NCBI GenBank assembly: GCA_024641895.1
Contig: JAHECE010000060.1
Span: 1-12,052, forward strand
DNA length: 12,052 nt
Reading direction: 5' to 3'
DNA from: Actinomycetales bacterium
Lineage (GTDB): Bacteria; Actinomycetota; Actinomycetes; Actinomycetales; JAHECE01
A program made the position numbers and the translations under genes. Under the pieces are notes generated by a model that worked only from the letters and a program-made list of their open reading frames with translations, had not been told where the DNA came from and did not search any database. Of the stretch, positions 6,062-12,052 are shown one piece after another; the stretch's first letter is position 1, and the number at the start of each line of letters is the position of its first letter.

Positions 6062-7120
6062 CTAGAGGTTGAACAGCACGATCACGTTGGCGACATAGAC
6101 GAGCAGCACCAGAGCCGCGTCCCAGGCGAGCAGGAACCGCTTCCCACGCAGGCGGTACGTCAGCCCGATGATGACGACGGCGGACATGCTGATCGCCGCA
6201 AGGACGGAGACGAGGTGGACGCGCGAGGCGTCCTCGAGCAGCAGACCACGGGTGTAGGCGACGTCGTCGAGCGCCAGGATCAGGATGTTGAAGAGGTTGG
6301 AGCCGAGCAGGTTCCCGACGGCGAGGTCCACCGCACCGATCCGGACGGCGGCCAGCGACACCGCGACCTCGGGCAAGGAGGTCGAGATCGCCAGGAAGAG
6401 GGTTCCGACGAAGGACTCCTGCAGGCCGGTGACCACCGCGATGCGCTCGGCGAACCACGGCAGCGTGGTCGCGACGACGACGATGACTCCGGCGAAGAGC
6501 ACATACCGGCGCACGACGACGCGCTTGGTCAGCGGCTCGGCGGGCGCCTGCACCGCGCCGGGGACGCTCTCGCCTGCCGCACCGCGGATGCTGCCCTCCA
6601 GAGCGGCGGCCGGGATGTCCTCGAGGGTCCAGGAGCGGCGGGCGTGCAGGTAGATCAAGCGCACCGAGCTCAGGTACACCACGATGAAGACGACCGACGA
6701 CAGGCCGATCCACGGCGTGATGGCGATCGTGCCCGGGATGACGAGCCCGACCCCGACCAGCGCGAGCAAGATGATCCCGAGCGCGGCGGCCAGGACGTGC
6801 GAACCCGACGCCACGCCGAGGATCGGCCGATGCTCGGGGACGAAGGCGTCCATCGCGGCGAGGATGAAGAGGTTGACGGCGCAGCTGCCGAGCACGTCGC
6901 CCACGGCGAGGTCCGCCGACCCGACGACCGCCGAAGAGCTGATCCCCACCATCAGCTCGGGCAGCGAGGTCACGGCGGCCATCAGGACCAGGCCGACCCA
7001 GGCACCGCCCCAACCCGAGATGACCGCGATCCGGTCGCCGTAGAACGACAGGCGCCGACCCGCGAGGAAGATGACGGTCGCCCCCAGGGCGAAGCCGCCG
7101 AAGGCCACGACGGCGTTCAC
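6062..7120 (-). CDS. CaCA-family sodium/calcium (cation/proton) exchanger
   Basis: An integral membrane antiporter of the Ca2+:cation antiporter family, which moves Ca2+ or a related cation against Na+ or H+. The 352 residues form about ten hydrophobic helices in two halves joined by a hydrophilic loop at about 160-203. Alpha repeat 1 has TSLPE (51-55) followed by GDVLGSCAVN (74-83); alpha repeat 2 has STSLPE (246-251) and GNLLGSNLFN (269-278). The glutamates E55 and E251 are the expected ion ligands. Repeat 1 departs from the usual GNxxGSN, with D75 for N and C80 for N. The GTG start at 7120 is the only start codon in frame before the first helix. It has no Shine-Dalgarno sequence, but it overlaps the stop of a possible short upstream ORF (GTGA). 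The ion specificity cannot be read from sequence. Confidence 0.93.
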   Translation of the reverse strand: MNAVVAFGGFALGATVIFLAGRRLSFYGDRIAVISGWGGAWVGLVLMAAVTSLPELMVGISSSAVVGSADLAVGDVLGSCAVNLFILAAMDAFVPEHRPILGVASGSHVLAAALGIILLALVGVGLVIPGTIAITPWIGLSSVVFIVVYLSSVRLIYLHARRSWTLEDIPAAALEGSIRGAAGESVPGAVQAPAEPLTKRVVVRRYVLFAGVIVVVATTLPWFAERIAVVTGLQESFVGTLFLAISTSLPEVAVSLAAVRIGAVDLAVGNLLGSNLFNILILALDDVAYTRGLLLEDASRVHLVSVLAAISMSAVVIIGLTYRLRGKRFLLAWDAALVLLVYVANVIVLFNL

Positions 7121-7179
7121 GGCGCGCCGGGGCGCCCGCCCCGGCCCGGAGCAGGACGCGTCGCGCGCCGAACGTGCAC
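7117..7179 (-). CDS. Possible 20-codon leaderless leader ORF of the exchanger gene
   Basis: A GTG at 7179 lies 6 nt after a TACGGT -10 box and opens a 20-codon frame rich in Arg, Gly and Pro. Its TGA stop overlaps the GTG start of the exchanger (sequence GTGA). The exchanger start lacks a Shine-Dalgarno sequence, so translation of this frame could deliver ribosomes to it by re-initiation. The frame spans a strong GC hairpin just upstream of the exchanger start. What is seen is the -10 box, the spacing, the overlap and the hairpin; that the peptide is made is inference. A frame this short can arise by chance. Confidence 0.35.
   Translation of the reverse strand: MHVRRATRPAPGRGGRPGAP
7127..7144 (-). 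repeat. GC hairpin just upstream of the exchanger start codon
   Basis: A perfect inverted repeat with 8-base arms (CCGGGGCG and CGCCCCGG) around two bases lies 6 nt before the exchanger GTG. In RNA it would fold as at least seven G-C pairs with a four-base loop and could hinder ribosome access to the start. It lies inside the possible leader ORF, so a translating ribosome would open it. Confidence 0.5.
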
Positions 7180-7185
7180 GTGACG

Positions 7186-7191
7186 ACCGTA
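7186..7191 (-). promoter_or_regulatory. -10 box (TACGGT) upstream of the exchanger leader
   Basis: On the minus strand TACGGT matches TANNNT. It lies 6 nt before a GTG at 7179 and about 65 nt before the exchanger start at 7120. The position implies either a leader of about 60 nt with no ribosome-binding site or a leaderless upstream ORF. No convincing -35 hexamer is seen. Confidence 0.5.
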
Positions 7192-7299
7192 TCCACGACA
7201 GGCGCCCTCGGACGCGGCCTTTGCCCCGTGCCGGCCGCGCTGCCCCCGTCGCCGGGGCGTCGAGCGAGGTCGCCCGTTCAGCTGTCGCACCCCCGGCGA

Positions 7300-7305
7300 T
7301 ATCGT
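7300..7305 (+). promoter_or_regulatory. -10 box (TATCGT) for leaderless transcript of the 7312-7842 gene
   Basis: TATCGT matches TANNNT and ends 6 nt before the GTG at 7312. A TTCAGC at 7277-7282 lies 17 nt upstream as a partial -35. There is no Shine-Dalgarno sequence before the GTG. This fixes the gene start at 7312 rather than at in-frame codons further upstream. Confidence 0.6.
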
Positions 7306-7311
7306 TCCGCC

Positions 7312-7842
7312 GTGCTCGCCCCGCCGCCCGACGTCGTCGTGGCTCGAACCCTGCGTTCCCTCACCCGGGCCCTTCTCGTGTGCTGCGGCGCCGCGCTGGC
7401 CCTCGGCCTGCTCGCCGTCGCGATGCTCGGCCTGGCCGATGGTTCGGCCGACTCTCTCGCCTCCGGTCTCGCCCTGCTCGGAGTCGGTCAGGCGGGCGCG
7501 ATCGCCGGCGCCGGCGTCGTCGGCTTCGGTCTGCGCCGGGTGGTGGCCACCCCTGGCAGCGCCGGGCGCCCGGGCTCAGGGGTCGACGCGCCGCCCCGGG
7601 ACTCGGCAGCCACCGCCGATGACGCCGCGGCAGCCGTGGGCACCTGCGAGACGGTTCGCCACGGCCTCGCCCTCGTCGCGCGGGCGCTGCTGGTGATCTG
7701 CGTGCTCGTCGCGGCCACCTGGACCCTCGTCGACACCGCGGCGGCCCTCGGCGCGCTGCTCGGCGCCCTCGTCAGCGCCCAGGTCGCCGTCGCCCTGCTC
7801 CTGGTGCGACGAAGCCTCGCCCCAGGGCCCGCCGCCGGCTAG
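7312..7842 (+). CDS. Four-helix integral membrane protein of unknown function
   Basis: I do not recognise a family. The 176-residue product has about four hydrophobic helices, at roughly 18-43, 48-73, 117-138 and 140-164, arranged as two hairpins separated by a hydrophilic Ala/Asp/Pro-rich loop (about 75-115). A small charged N-terminus precedes the first helix. There are no catalytic motifs, and composition is dominated by Ala, Leu, Val and Gly. The GTG start at 7312 follows a leaderless TATCGT box; reading could extend upstream to 7174, but that stretch is Arg/Pro-rich, lies before the promoter and looks non-coding. The gene is divergent from the exchanger gene. Its TAG stop shares the palindrome CTAG with the TAG stop of the convergent acetyltransferase gene. 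Confidence 0.8.
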   Translation: MLAPPPDVVVARTLRSLTRALLVCCGAALALGLLAVAMLGLADGSADSLASGLALLGVGQAGAIAGAGVVGFGLRRVVATPGSAGRPGSGVDAPPRDSAATADDAAAAVGTCETVRHGLALVARALLVICVLVAATWTLVDTAAALGALLGALVSAQVAVALLLVRRSLAPGPAAG

Positions 7843-8393
7843 CCGAGGTGCAGCAGCATCCGGGTGTTGCCCAGCGTGTTGGGCTTCACGTGCGCCAGGT
7901 CGAGGAACTCTGCGACGCCGTCGTCGTGGGACCGCAACAGCTCGGAGTAGATGTCCCGCGACACCGGGGTGCCGTCGATGACCTCGAAGCCGTGCGCATG
8001 GAAGAAGCCCACCTCGAAGGTCAGGCAGAAGACCCTGCGAAGGCCGAGGTCCCGGGCCCGTCGCAGCAGCAGCTCGATGACCCGGTGCCCGATGCCGCGC
8101 CGGCGCCAGTCCCGGTGCACGGCCAGGGTGCGGATCTCCGCCAGGTCGTCCCACATGACGTGGAGCGCACCGCACGAGACGACCTGCCGCCGCCCGTCGG
8201 GGTACCTCACCTCGGCGACCACGAACTCCTGCACCGACTCGAAGTAGCCGACCAGCTCCTTCGGGATGAGGATGCGCTCCTGCGCGTACGGCTCTACGAG
8301 GTCGCGGATCGCTCGGACGTCAGCAGGCATCGCCGGCCGCACGACGACGTCGGGGCCGTCCGTGGCCTCAATGCCCCCCACTCCTGCGCTCAT
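7839..8393 (-). CDS. argA: Amino-acid N-acetyltransferase, ArgA-like GNAT (Rv2747 type)
   Basis: A GNAT-fold enzyme of 184 residues that closely resembles the short mycobacterial ArgA (Rv2747), which acetylates glutamate or glutamine with acetyl-CoA as the first step of arginine synthesis. Shared landmarks are VQEFVVAE (54-61), SCGALHVMWDDLAEIRTLAV (73-92), the acetyl-CoA loop RRRGIG (97-102), a FFHAHGF segment (130-136), and the C-terminal DGVAEFLDLAHVKPNTLGNTRMLL (158-181). The last block is diagnostic for this subfamily. The ATG at 8393 is favoured because the conserved fold begins about 17 residues later and a CATGAT -10-like box lies 6 nt upstream; an extension to 8510 would add low-complexity sequence. 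No other arginine genes are nearby. It overlaps the convergent membrane-protein gene by 4 nt. Confidence 0.92.
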   Translation of the reverse strand: MSAGVGGIEATDGPDVVVRPAMPADVRAIRDLVEPYAQERILIPKELVGYFESVQEFVVAEVRYPDGRRQVVSCGALHVMWDDLAEIRTLAVHRDWRRRGIGHRVIELLLRRARDLGLRRVFCLTFEVGFFHAHGFEVIDGTPVSRDIYSELLRSHDDGVAEFLDLAHVKPNTLGNTRMLLHLG

Positions 8394-8399
8394 CCCGAG

Positions 8400-8405
8400 A
8401 TCATG
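8400..8405 (-). promoter_or_regulatory. Possible -10 box (CATGAT) for leaderless acetyltransferase transcript
   Basis: CATGAT differs from TANNNT only at its first base and ends 6 nt before the ATG at 8393, with no Shine-Dalgarno sequence in between. The geometry repeats that seen at other starts in the window, but the imperfect hexamer lowers confidence. Confidence 0.35.
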
Positions 8406-8487
8406 GCATCGCCGGGCGGCAGGGACACCGTCTTGGCGAGGCCCGCCACGAGACAGCCGCGCCGCCGGGCCGGCACCAGACCAACCC

Positions 8488-8493
8488 AGGGAG
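8488..8493 (+). promoter_or_regulatory. Ribosome-binding site deciding the TTG start of glpD
   Basis: AGGGAG lies 7 nt before TTG 8501. The alternative in-frame GTG (8513) and ATG (8516) would be 19 and 22 nt away, too far for this site, so TTG is preferred. The 107-nt gap between the acetyltransferase start and here contains no TA dinucleotide and no clear glpD promoter. Confidence 0.55.
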
Positions 8494-8500
8494 CCCGCAG

Positions 8501-10240
8501 TTGGCGACATCGGTGATGACGCAGAAGTCCCGCAGCGACGCCCTGGCCCGGATGAGCGACCCGGCCGGGCTGGACGTCCTCGTCATCGGCGGGGGGATCA
8601 CCGGGGCCGGCCTCGCGCTCGACGCCGTGACCCGGGGACTGCGCGTGGGCATCGTCGAGGCCCAGGACTGGGCCAGCGGCACCTCGAGCAGGTCGTCGAA
8701 GCTGGTCCACGGCGGCCTGCGCTACCTCCAGATGCTCGACTTCAGCCTCGTGCACGAGGCCCTGACCGAGCGGGACCTGCTCCTCACGCGCCTGGCGCCC
8801 CACCTCGTCAGGCCCGTCCCGTTCCTCTACCCCCTCGAGAACCGGGTCTGGGAGCGGGCCTACGTGGGGGCTGGCGTCGCCCTGTACGACACCCTGGCGA
8901 CGGCGAGCGGTCGCCGCCGGGCGATGCCGTTCCACAAGCACCTCACCCGGTCGGGCATGCGCCGCGCCTTCCCCGACCTGCGCCACGACGCCGCCGTCGG
9001 CGCCATCCAGTTCTGGGACGCCTCGGTGGACGACGCCCGCCTCGTCCTCACCGTGATGCGCACAGCCGCGCAGTACGGCGCGCTGGCCGCCTCGAGGGCC
9101 CAGGTCGTCGAGCTCACCCGGGCCCGGATGGGCCGGGTGAGCGGCGCCGTCGTCGAGGACCTGGAGACCGGCGAGCGGCACACGATCAAGGCCCGCGAGG
9201 TCATCAACGCGACCGGCGTCTGGACGGAGGAGACCGAGTCCCTGTCCGGCGCCGAGGGCGGGCTCAAGGTGCTCGCCTCCAAGGGCATCCACCTCGTGGT
9301 CCCGAGGGAGCGGATCAGGGGCACGGTCGGCCTGATCCTCAAGACCGAGAAGTCGGTGCTGTTCATCATCCCCTGGGCGCGGTACTGGGTCATCGGCACC
9401 ACCGACACCCCGTGGACGCACGCTCTGCAGCACCCCGTGGCCACCGCGGCGGACGTGAGCTACGTGCTCGACCACGCGAACGCCGTCCTCGAGACCCCCT
9501 TGACCCGCAAGGACGTGATCGGGACCTGGGCCGGCCTGCGGCCGCTGCTGCAGCCCGGCACCAAGGCCGGCACCTCGTCAGCCAAGGTCTCCCGCGAGCA
9601 CACCACTGCCTCGCCGGTCCCCGGCCTGACCGTCATCGCCGGCGGCAAGCTCACCACCTATCGGGTGATGGCCAAGGACGCCGTCGACTTCGCGCTCGGC
9701 GAGCGCGCCGAGGGCCTGCCGTCGATCACCGACGAGATCCCGCTCATGGGCGCGGTCGGCCTCCAGGTCCTGAACCGCACGGCAAAGGTCTGGGCGGACG
9801 AGCACGGCTGGACCCACCGGAGGGTGGACCACCTGCTGCACCGGTACGGGTCGCTGCTGTCCGAGCTCGTGGACTCGATGGAGGCTCGGCCGGACCTGGC
9901 CACCCCGCTCGAGCACGCCCCCGACTACCTGCGGGCCGAGATCGCGTACGCCGCGACCCACGAGGGCGTGCTGCACCTCGAGGACATCCTTGCGCACCGC
10001 ACGCGCCTCAGCTACGAGCTGCCCGACCGCGGCGTCGCCGCCCTGCCCGAGATCGCGGCGCTCGCCGGCGAGCTGCTCGGCTGGGACGAGGTCCGGCGGG
10101 CGCGGGAGATCGCCGCCTACACGGCTCGGGCGGAGGCGGAGTCCGCCGCCGAGCAGCAGAACGACGACGGCGGGGCGGAACAGGTCCGGCTCAGCGCGCC
10201 CGACATCGCCCCGATGCACGTCCTGGCGGACCACACCTGA
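8501..10240 (+). CDS. glpD: Aerobic glycerol-3-phosphate dehydrogenase
   Basis: An FAD-dependent, membrane-associated enzyme that oxidises sn-glycerol 3-phosphate to dihydroxyacetone phosphate and passes electrons to the quinone pool. The 579-residue length is typical. The N-terminal dinucleotide-binding motif VIGGGITGAG lies at 28-37, and the family signature SSKLVHGGLRYLQ at 65-77. Later landmarks include INATGVW and the ASKGIHLVVPRERI segment, then GTTDTPW and IAGGKLTTYR in the FAD domain, with a helical C-terminal cap domain from about residue 410. The TTG start is supported by an AGGGAG ribosome-binding site; ATG 8516 would shorten the protein by five residues only. glpK follows after 68 nt, so the two probably form a glycerol-use operon. 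No glpF-like channel or regulator is visible beside them. Confidence 0.96.
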   Translation: MATSVMTQKSRSDALARMSDPAGLDVLVIGGGITGAGLALDAVTRGLRVGIVEAQDWASGTSSRSSKLVHGGLRYLQMLDFSLVHEALTERDLLLTRLAPHLVRPVPFLYPLENRVWERAYVGAGVALYDTLATASGRRRAMPFHKHLTRSGMRRAFPDLRHDAAVGAIQFWDASVDDARLVLTVMRTAAQYGALAASRAQVVELTRARMGRVSGAVVEDLETGERHTIKAREVINATGVWTEETESLSGAEGGLKVLASKGIHLVVPRERIRGTVGLILKTEKSVLFIIPWARYWVIGTTDTPWTHALQHPVATAADVSYVLDHANAVLETPLTRKDVIGTWAGLRPLLQPGTKAGTSSAKVSREHTTASPVPGLTVIAGGKLTTYRVMAKDAVDFALGERAEGLPSITDEIPLMGAVGLQVLNRTAKVWADEHGWTHRRVDHLLHRYGSLLSELVDSMEARPDLATPLEHAPDYLRAEIAYAATHEGVLHLEDILAHRTRLSYELPDRGVAALPEIAALAGELLGWDEVRRAREIAAYTARAEAESAAEQQNDDGGAEQVRLSAPDIAPMHVLADHT

Positions 10241-10253
10241 GCCGTCACCGCGG

Positions 10254-10271
10254 CCGGGCGCTGCGGCCCGG
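10254..10271 (+). repeat. Small hairpin between glpD and glpK
   Basis: CCGGGC and GCCCGG form a six-pair stem with a six-base loop in the 68-nt gap, 14 nt after the glpD stop and 37 nt before glpK. It could act as a weak attenuator or as an mRNA processing or stability element. Its short stem and the GC-rich background mean chance is a real possibility. Confidence 0.3.
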
Positions 10272-10308
10272 GTGCATCGGACAGACCGACGTGATGAAGG
10301 AAGACACC

Positions 10309-11826
10309 ATGGCGCCGTACATCCTCGCGATCGACCAGGGCACCACCAGCACCCGCGCGATCCTGTTCGACCACTCCGGGAGCGTCCGCGCGACGGGGCA
10401 GAAGGAGCACGAGCAGATCCTCGCGAGGCCGGGCTGGGTCGAGCACGACCCGAAGGAGATCTGGGCCAACGTCCGCGAGGTCGTCGCGCTCGCCCTCGCT
10501 CGCGGCGAGGCGACGTCACGCGACGTCGCCGCCGTCGGCATCGCCAACCAGCGCGAGACCGCCGTCGTGTGGAACCGCGCGACCGGCGAACCGGTCTACA
10601 ACGCAATCGTCTGGCAGGACACCCGCACGCAGCGGATCGTCGACGGTCTCGGCGGCGCCGAGGGCAGCGCGCGGTACCAGGCCCGCGTCGGGCTGCCCCT
10701 GGCGACCTACTTCTCGGCCCCGAAAGTCACGTGGATCCTCGACAACGTCGACGGGGCGCGCGCGGCCGCCGAGCGCGGCGAGCTCGTCTTCGGCACCGTC
10801 GACTCCTGGCTGGTGTGGAACATGACGGGCGGCGTCGACGGTGGCGTGCACGTCACGGACGTCACCAACGCCTCGCGGACGATGCTCATGGACCTGGCGA
10901 CCCTCTCCTGGGCCGCCGAGATCGCCGACGACATGCGGATCCCGCTGTCGATGCTCCCCGAGATCCGGTCCTCCTCCGAGGTCTACGGCGTGGGCCGGGC
11001 CGGTGGGCTGCTCCCGGGCGTGCCTATCGCCGGGATCCTCGGGGACCAGCAGGCCGCGACCTTCGGCCAGGCGTGCTTCGAGGTCGGCATGGCCAAGAAC
11101 ACGTACGGCACCGGCAACTTCATGCTGCTCAACACCGGGACCGAGCCCGTGCCGTCGGAGCACGGCCTGCTGACCACGGTCTGCTACCGGGTCGGCGACG
11201 GACCGGCCGTGTACGCCCTCGAGGGTTCGATCGCCGTGACGGGCGCCCTCGTCCAGTGGTTCCGCGACAACCTGGGCGTGATCCAGGAGGCTGCGGACAT
11301 CGAGTCCCTGGCTGCCACGGTCGAGGACAACGGGGGCGCGTACTTCGTCCCGGCCTTCTCGGGGCTGTTCGCCCCGTACTGGCGCTCAGACGCCCGGGGT
11401 GCCCTCGTCGGCCTGACCCGGTTCGTCAACCTCGGCCACATCGCCCGCGCGGCGCTGGAAGCCGTGGCGTTCCAGACCCGAGCGGTCGTTGACGCGATGG
11501 AAGCGGATTCCGGCGTCGTCCTGACCGAGCTCAAGGTCGACGGCGGAATGGTCGCCAACCGGCTCCTCATGCAGCTCCAGGCCGACATCCTCGGCGTCGA
11601 CGTCGTGCGGCCGCGGGTCGCCGAGACCACGGCGCTCGGTGCGGCCTACGCCGCGGGCATCGCCGTCGGCTTCTGGGCGGGCGAGCAGGACGTCGTCGAC
11701 AACTGGGCCGAGGGCGAGCGATGGAGCCCGCAGCTCGCGGAGGCCGAGCGCGAGCGCGGGTACCGCAACTGGGAGAAGGCCGTCACCAAGACCTTCGACT
11801 GGGTCGACGACGACGTCGAGCAATAG
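10309..11826 (+). CDS. glpK: Glycerol kinase
   Basis: Phosphorylates glycerol with ATP to sn-glycerol 3-phosphate in the cytosol, supplying the substrate of GlpD. The 505-residue protein is a full-length FGGY-family kinase. The phosphate loop DQGTTSTRAILFD lies at 9-21, glycerol-binding residues in NQRE (80-83) and WQDTR (102-106), the catalytic aspartate D246 in ILGDQQAA, GTGNFMLLN at 268-276, and the nucleotide-binding DGGMVANRLLMQLQAD (411-426) and TTALGAAYAAG (440-450). The ATG at 10309 is preceded by AAGGA at 7 nt; an ATG five codons earlier overlaps that site and is less likely. The loop after SSEVYG (222-227) is shorter than in E. coli and lacks the Gly/Arg residues that bind fructose-1,6-bisphosphate. 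The His phosphorylated by the phosphotransferase system in Firmicutes is also missing. Confidence 0.98.
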   Translation: MAPYILAIDQGTTSTRAILFDHSGSVRATGQKEHEQILARPGWVEHDPKEIWANVREVVALALARGEATSRDVAAVGIANQRETAVVWNRATGEPVYNAIVWQDTRTQRIVDGLGGAEGSARYQARVGLPLATYFSAPKVTWILDNVDGARAAAERGELVFGTVDSWLVWNMTGGVDGGVHVTDVTNASRTMLMDLATLSWAAEIADDMRIPLSMLPEIRSSSEVYGVGRAGGLLPGVPIAGILGDQQAATFGQACFEVGMAKNTYGTGNFMLLNTGTEPVPSEHGLLTTVCYRVGDGPAVYALEGSIAVTGALVQWFRDNLGVIQEAADIESLAATVEDNGGAYFVPAFSGLFAPYWRSDARGALVGLTRFVNLGHIARAALEAVAFQTRAVVDAMEADSGVVLTELKVDGGMVANRLLMQLQADILGVDVVRPRVAETTALGAAYAAGIAVGFWAGEQDVVDNWAEGERWSPQLAEAERERGYRNWEKAVTKTFDWVDDDVEQ

Positions 11827-11856
11827 GGCCGACTCGCCGCACCTCGCGGGTCTCGA

Positions 11857-11879
11857 CCGGTTCCGGACGGTCCGACCGG
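11857..11879 (+). terminator. Hairpin terminator after glpK
   Basis: CCGGT pairs with ACCGG and, after a two-base bulge, CGGA pairs with TCCG around a CGG loop. This nine-pair stem begins 31 nt after the glpK stop. It has no U-tract. It also lies just past the stop of the possible convergent gene at 11889, so it may serve both. Confidence 0.5.
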
Positions 11880-11888
11880 GTCACCGTC

Positions 11889-12052
11889 CTACTGGTCGCC
11901 GTGGGTGCCTCCGCCGTCTGCTGAGGCCGGCGTGCGAGGCAGCCGCGACGTCGAGCTGCCGCTCAGGACCGCGGTCTGCTCACGCTCCTCGATGACGGAC
12001 CTGTCCGGTCCGGAGAAGACCTTGGACCGCTCGACTGCGGCGATGCTGCCCG
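11889..12052 (-). CDS. Possible 3' end of a gene cut by the window edge
   Basis: A minus-strand frame enters from the right edge and runs 53 codons to a TAG at 11889-11891. Its third codon positions are mostly G or C, as in real genes here, and the peptide is hydrophilic, with Glu/Arg-rich and then Ser/Thr/Pro/Gly-rich stretches suggesting a disordered or cytoplasmic tail. It would converge on glpK with a hairpin between the two stops, a normal arrangement. A short plus-strand frame from ATG 11993 overlaps and also has high GC at third positions, so the strand is not certain. No family can be assigned. Confidence 0.4.
   Translation of the reverse strand, partial: GSIAAVERSKVFSGPDRSVIEEREQTAVLSGSSTSRLPRTPASADGGGTHGDQ

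Noticed and set aside
4936..6072. A 378-codon plus-strand frame over mutY
   Set aside because: Arg/Pro-rich shadow; the MutY frame carries the catalytic and iron-sulfur residues.
5976..7196. A 406-codon minus-strand frame overlapping the exchanger
   Set aside because: Arg-rich product with no hydrophobic helices or motifs; it is another frame of the exchanger gene, which has clear alpha repeats.
8464..8474. GCCGGGCCGGC palindrome upstream of glpD as a possible regulator site
   Set aside because: Composed only of G and C, with 5-base arms; such palindromes are frequent by chance here and it matches no operator I know.
8266..11826. A single open frame of 1186 codons running through glpD into glpK
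   Set aside because: Only the part from 10309 encodes a recognisable protein (GlpK). The rest is the wrong frame of glpD and gives Arg/Pro/Gly-rich sequence typical of GC-rich shadow frames.

Overview
The window is very GC-rich, with third codon positions almost all G or C, and is densely packed with genes on both strands. Gene content and promoter style point to an actinobacterium, most likely a Micrococcales or Cellulomonas-like lineage; that placement is inference. The strongest pointers are a radA-disA pair followed by a membrane protein and mutY, as in mycobacteria, a mycobacterial-type ArgA acetyltransferase, and many genes whose start codon lies 6-7 nt after a TANNNT -10 box, the signature of leaderless transcription. 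No mobile elements, CRISPR arrays, tRNA or rRNA genes were seen. This looks like ordinary core chromosome.

Layout. 34-1600 (minus): a one-pass membrane protein of unknown function and proC (proline biosynthesis), closely spaced and probably translationally coupled. 1709-4282 (plus): radA (recombination ATPase) and disA (c-di-AMP synthase and DNA scanner), ending at a strong hairpin. 4346-5059 (minus): a secreted-domain membrane protein, divergent from mutY (5150-6055, plus), the adenine glycosylase of the 8-oxoguanine repair system. 6062-7120 (minus): a CaCA-family cation exchanger preceded by an unusual leader that may carry a 20-codon leaderless ORF and a GC hairpin. 7312-7842 (plus): a small four-helix membrane protein whose stop codon overlaps that of the convergent ArgA-type acetyltransferase (7839-8393, minus). 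8501-11826 (plus): glpD and glpK, which together turn glycerol into dihydroxyacetone phosphate. 11889-12052 (minus): the possible 3' end of a further gene cut by the window edge.

How the genes relate. radA, disA and mutY form a genome-maintenance neighbourhood: RadA processes recombination intermediates, DisA couples DNA integrity to c-di-AMP, and MutY removes A opposite 8-oxoG. glpK and glpD are successive steps of glycerol catabolism. proC and the ArgA-type enzyme belong to proline and arginine synthesis but are not linked in an operon. The least explained parts are three uncharacterised membrane proteins and the leader of the cation exchanger. I found no clear evidence of a wholly new system; the exchanger leader is the best candidate for undescribed regulation.
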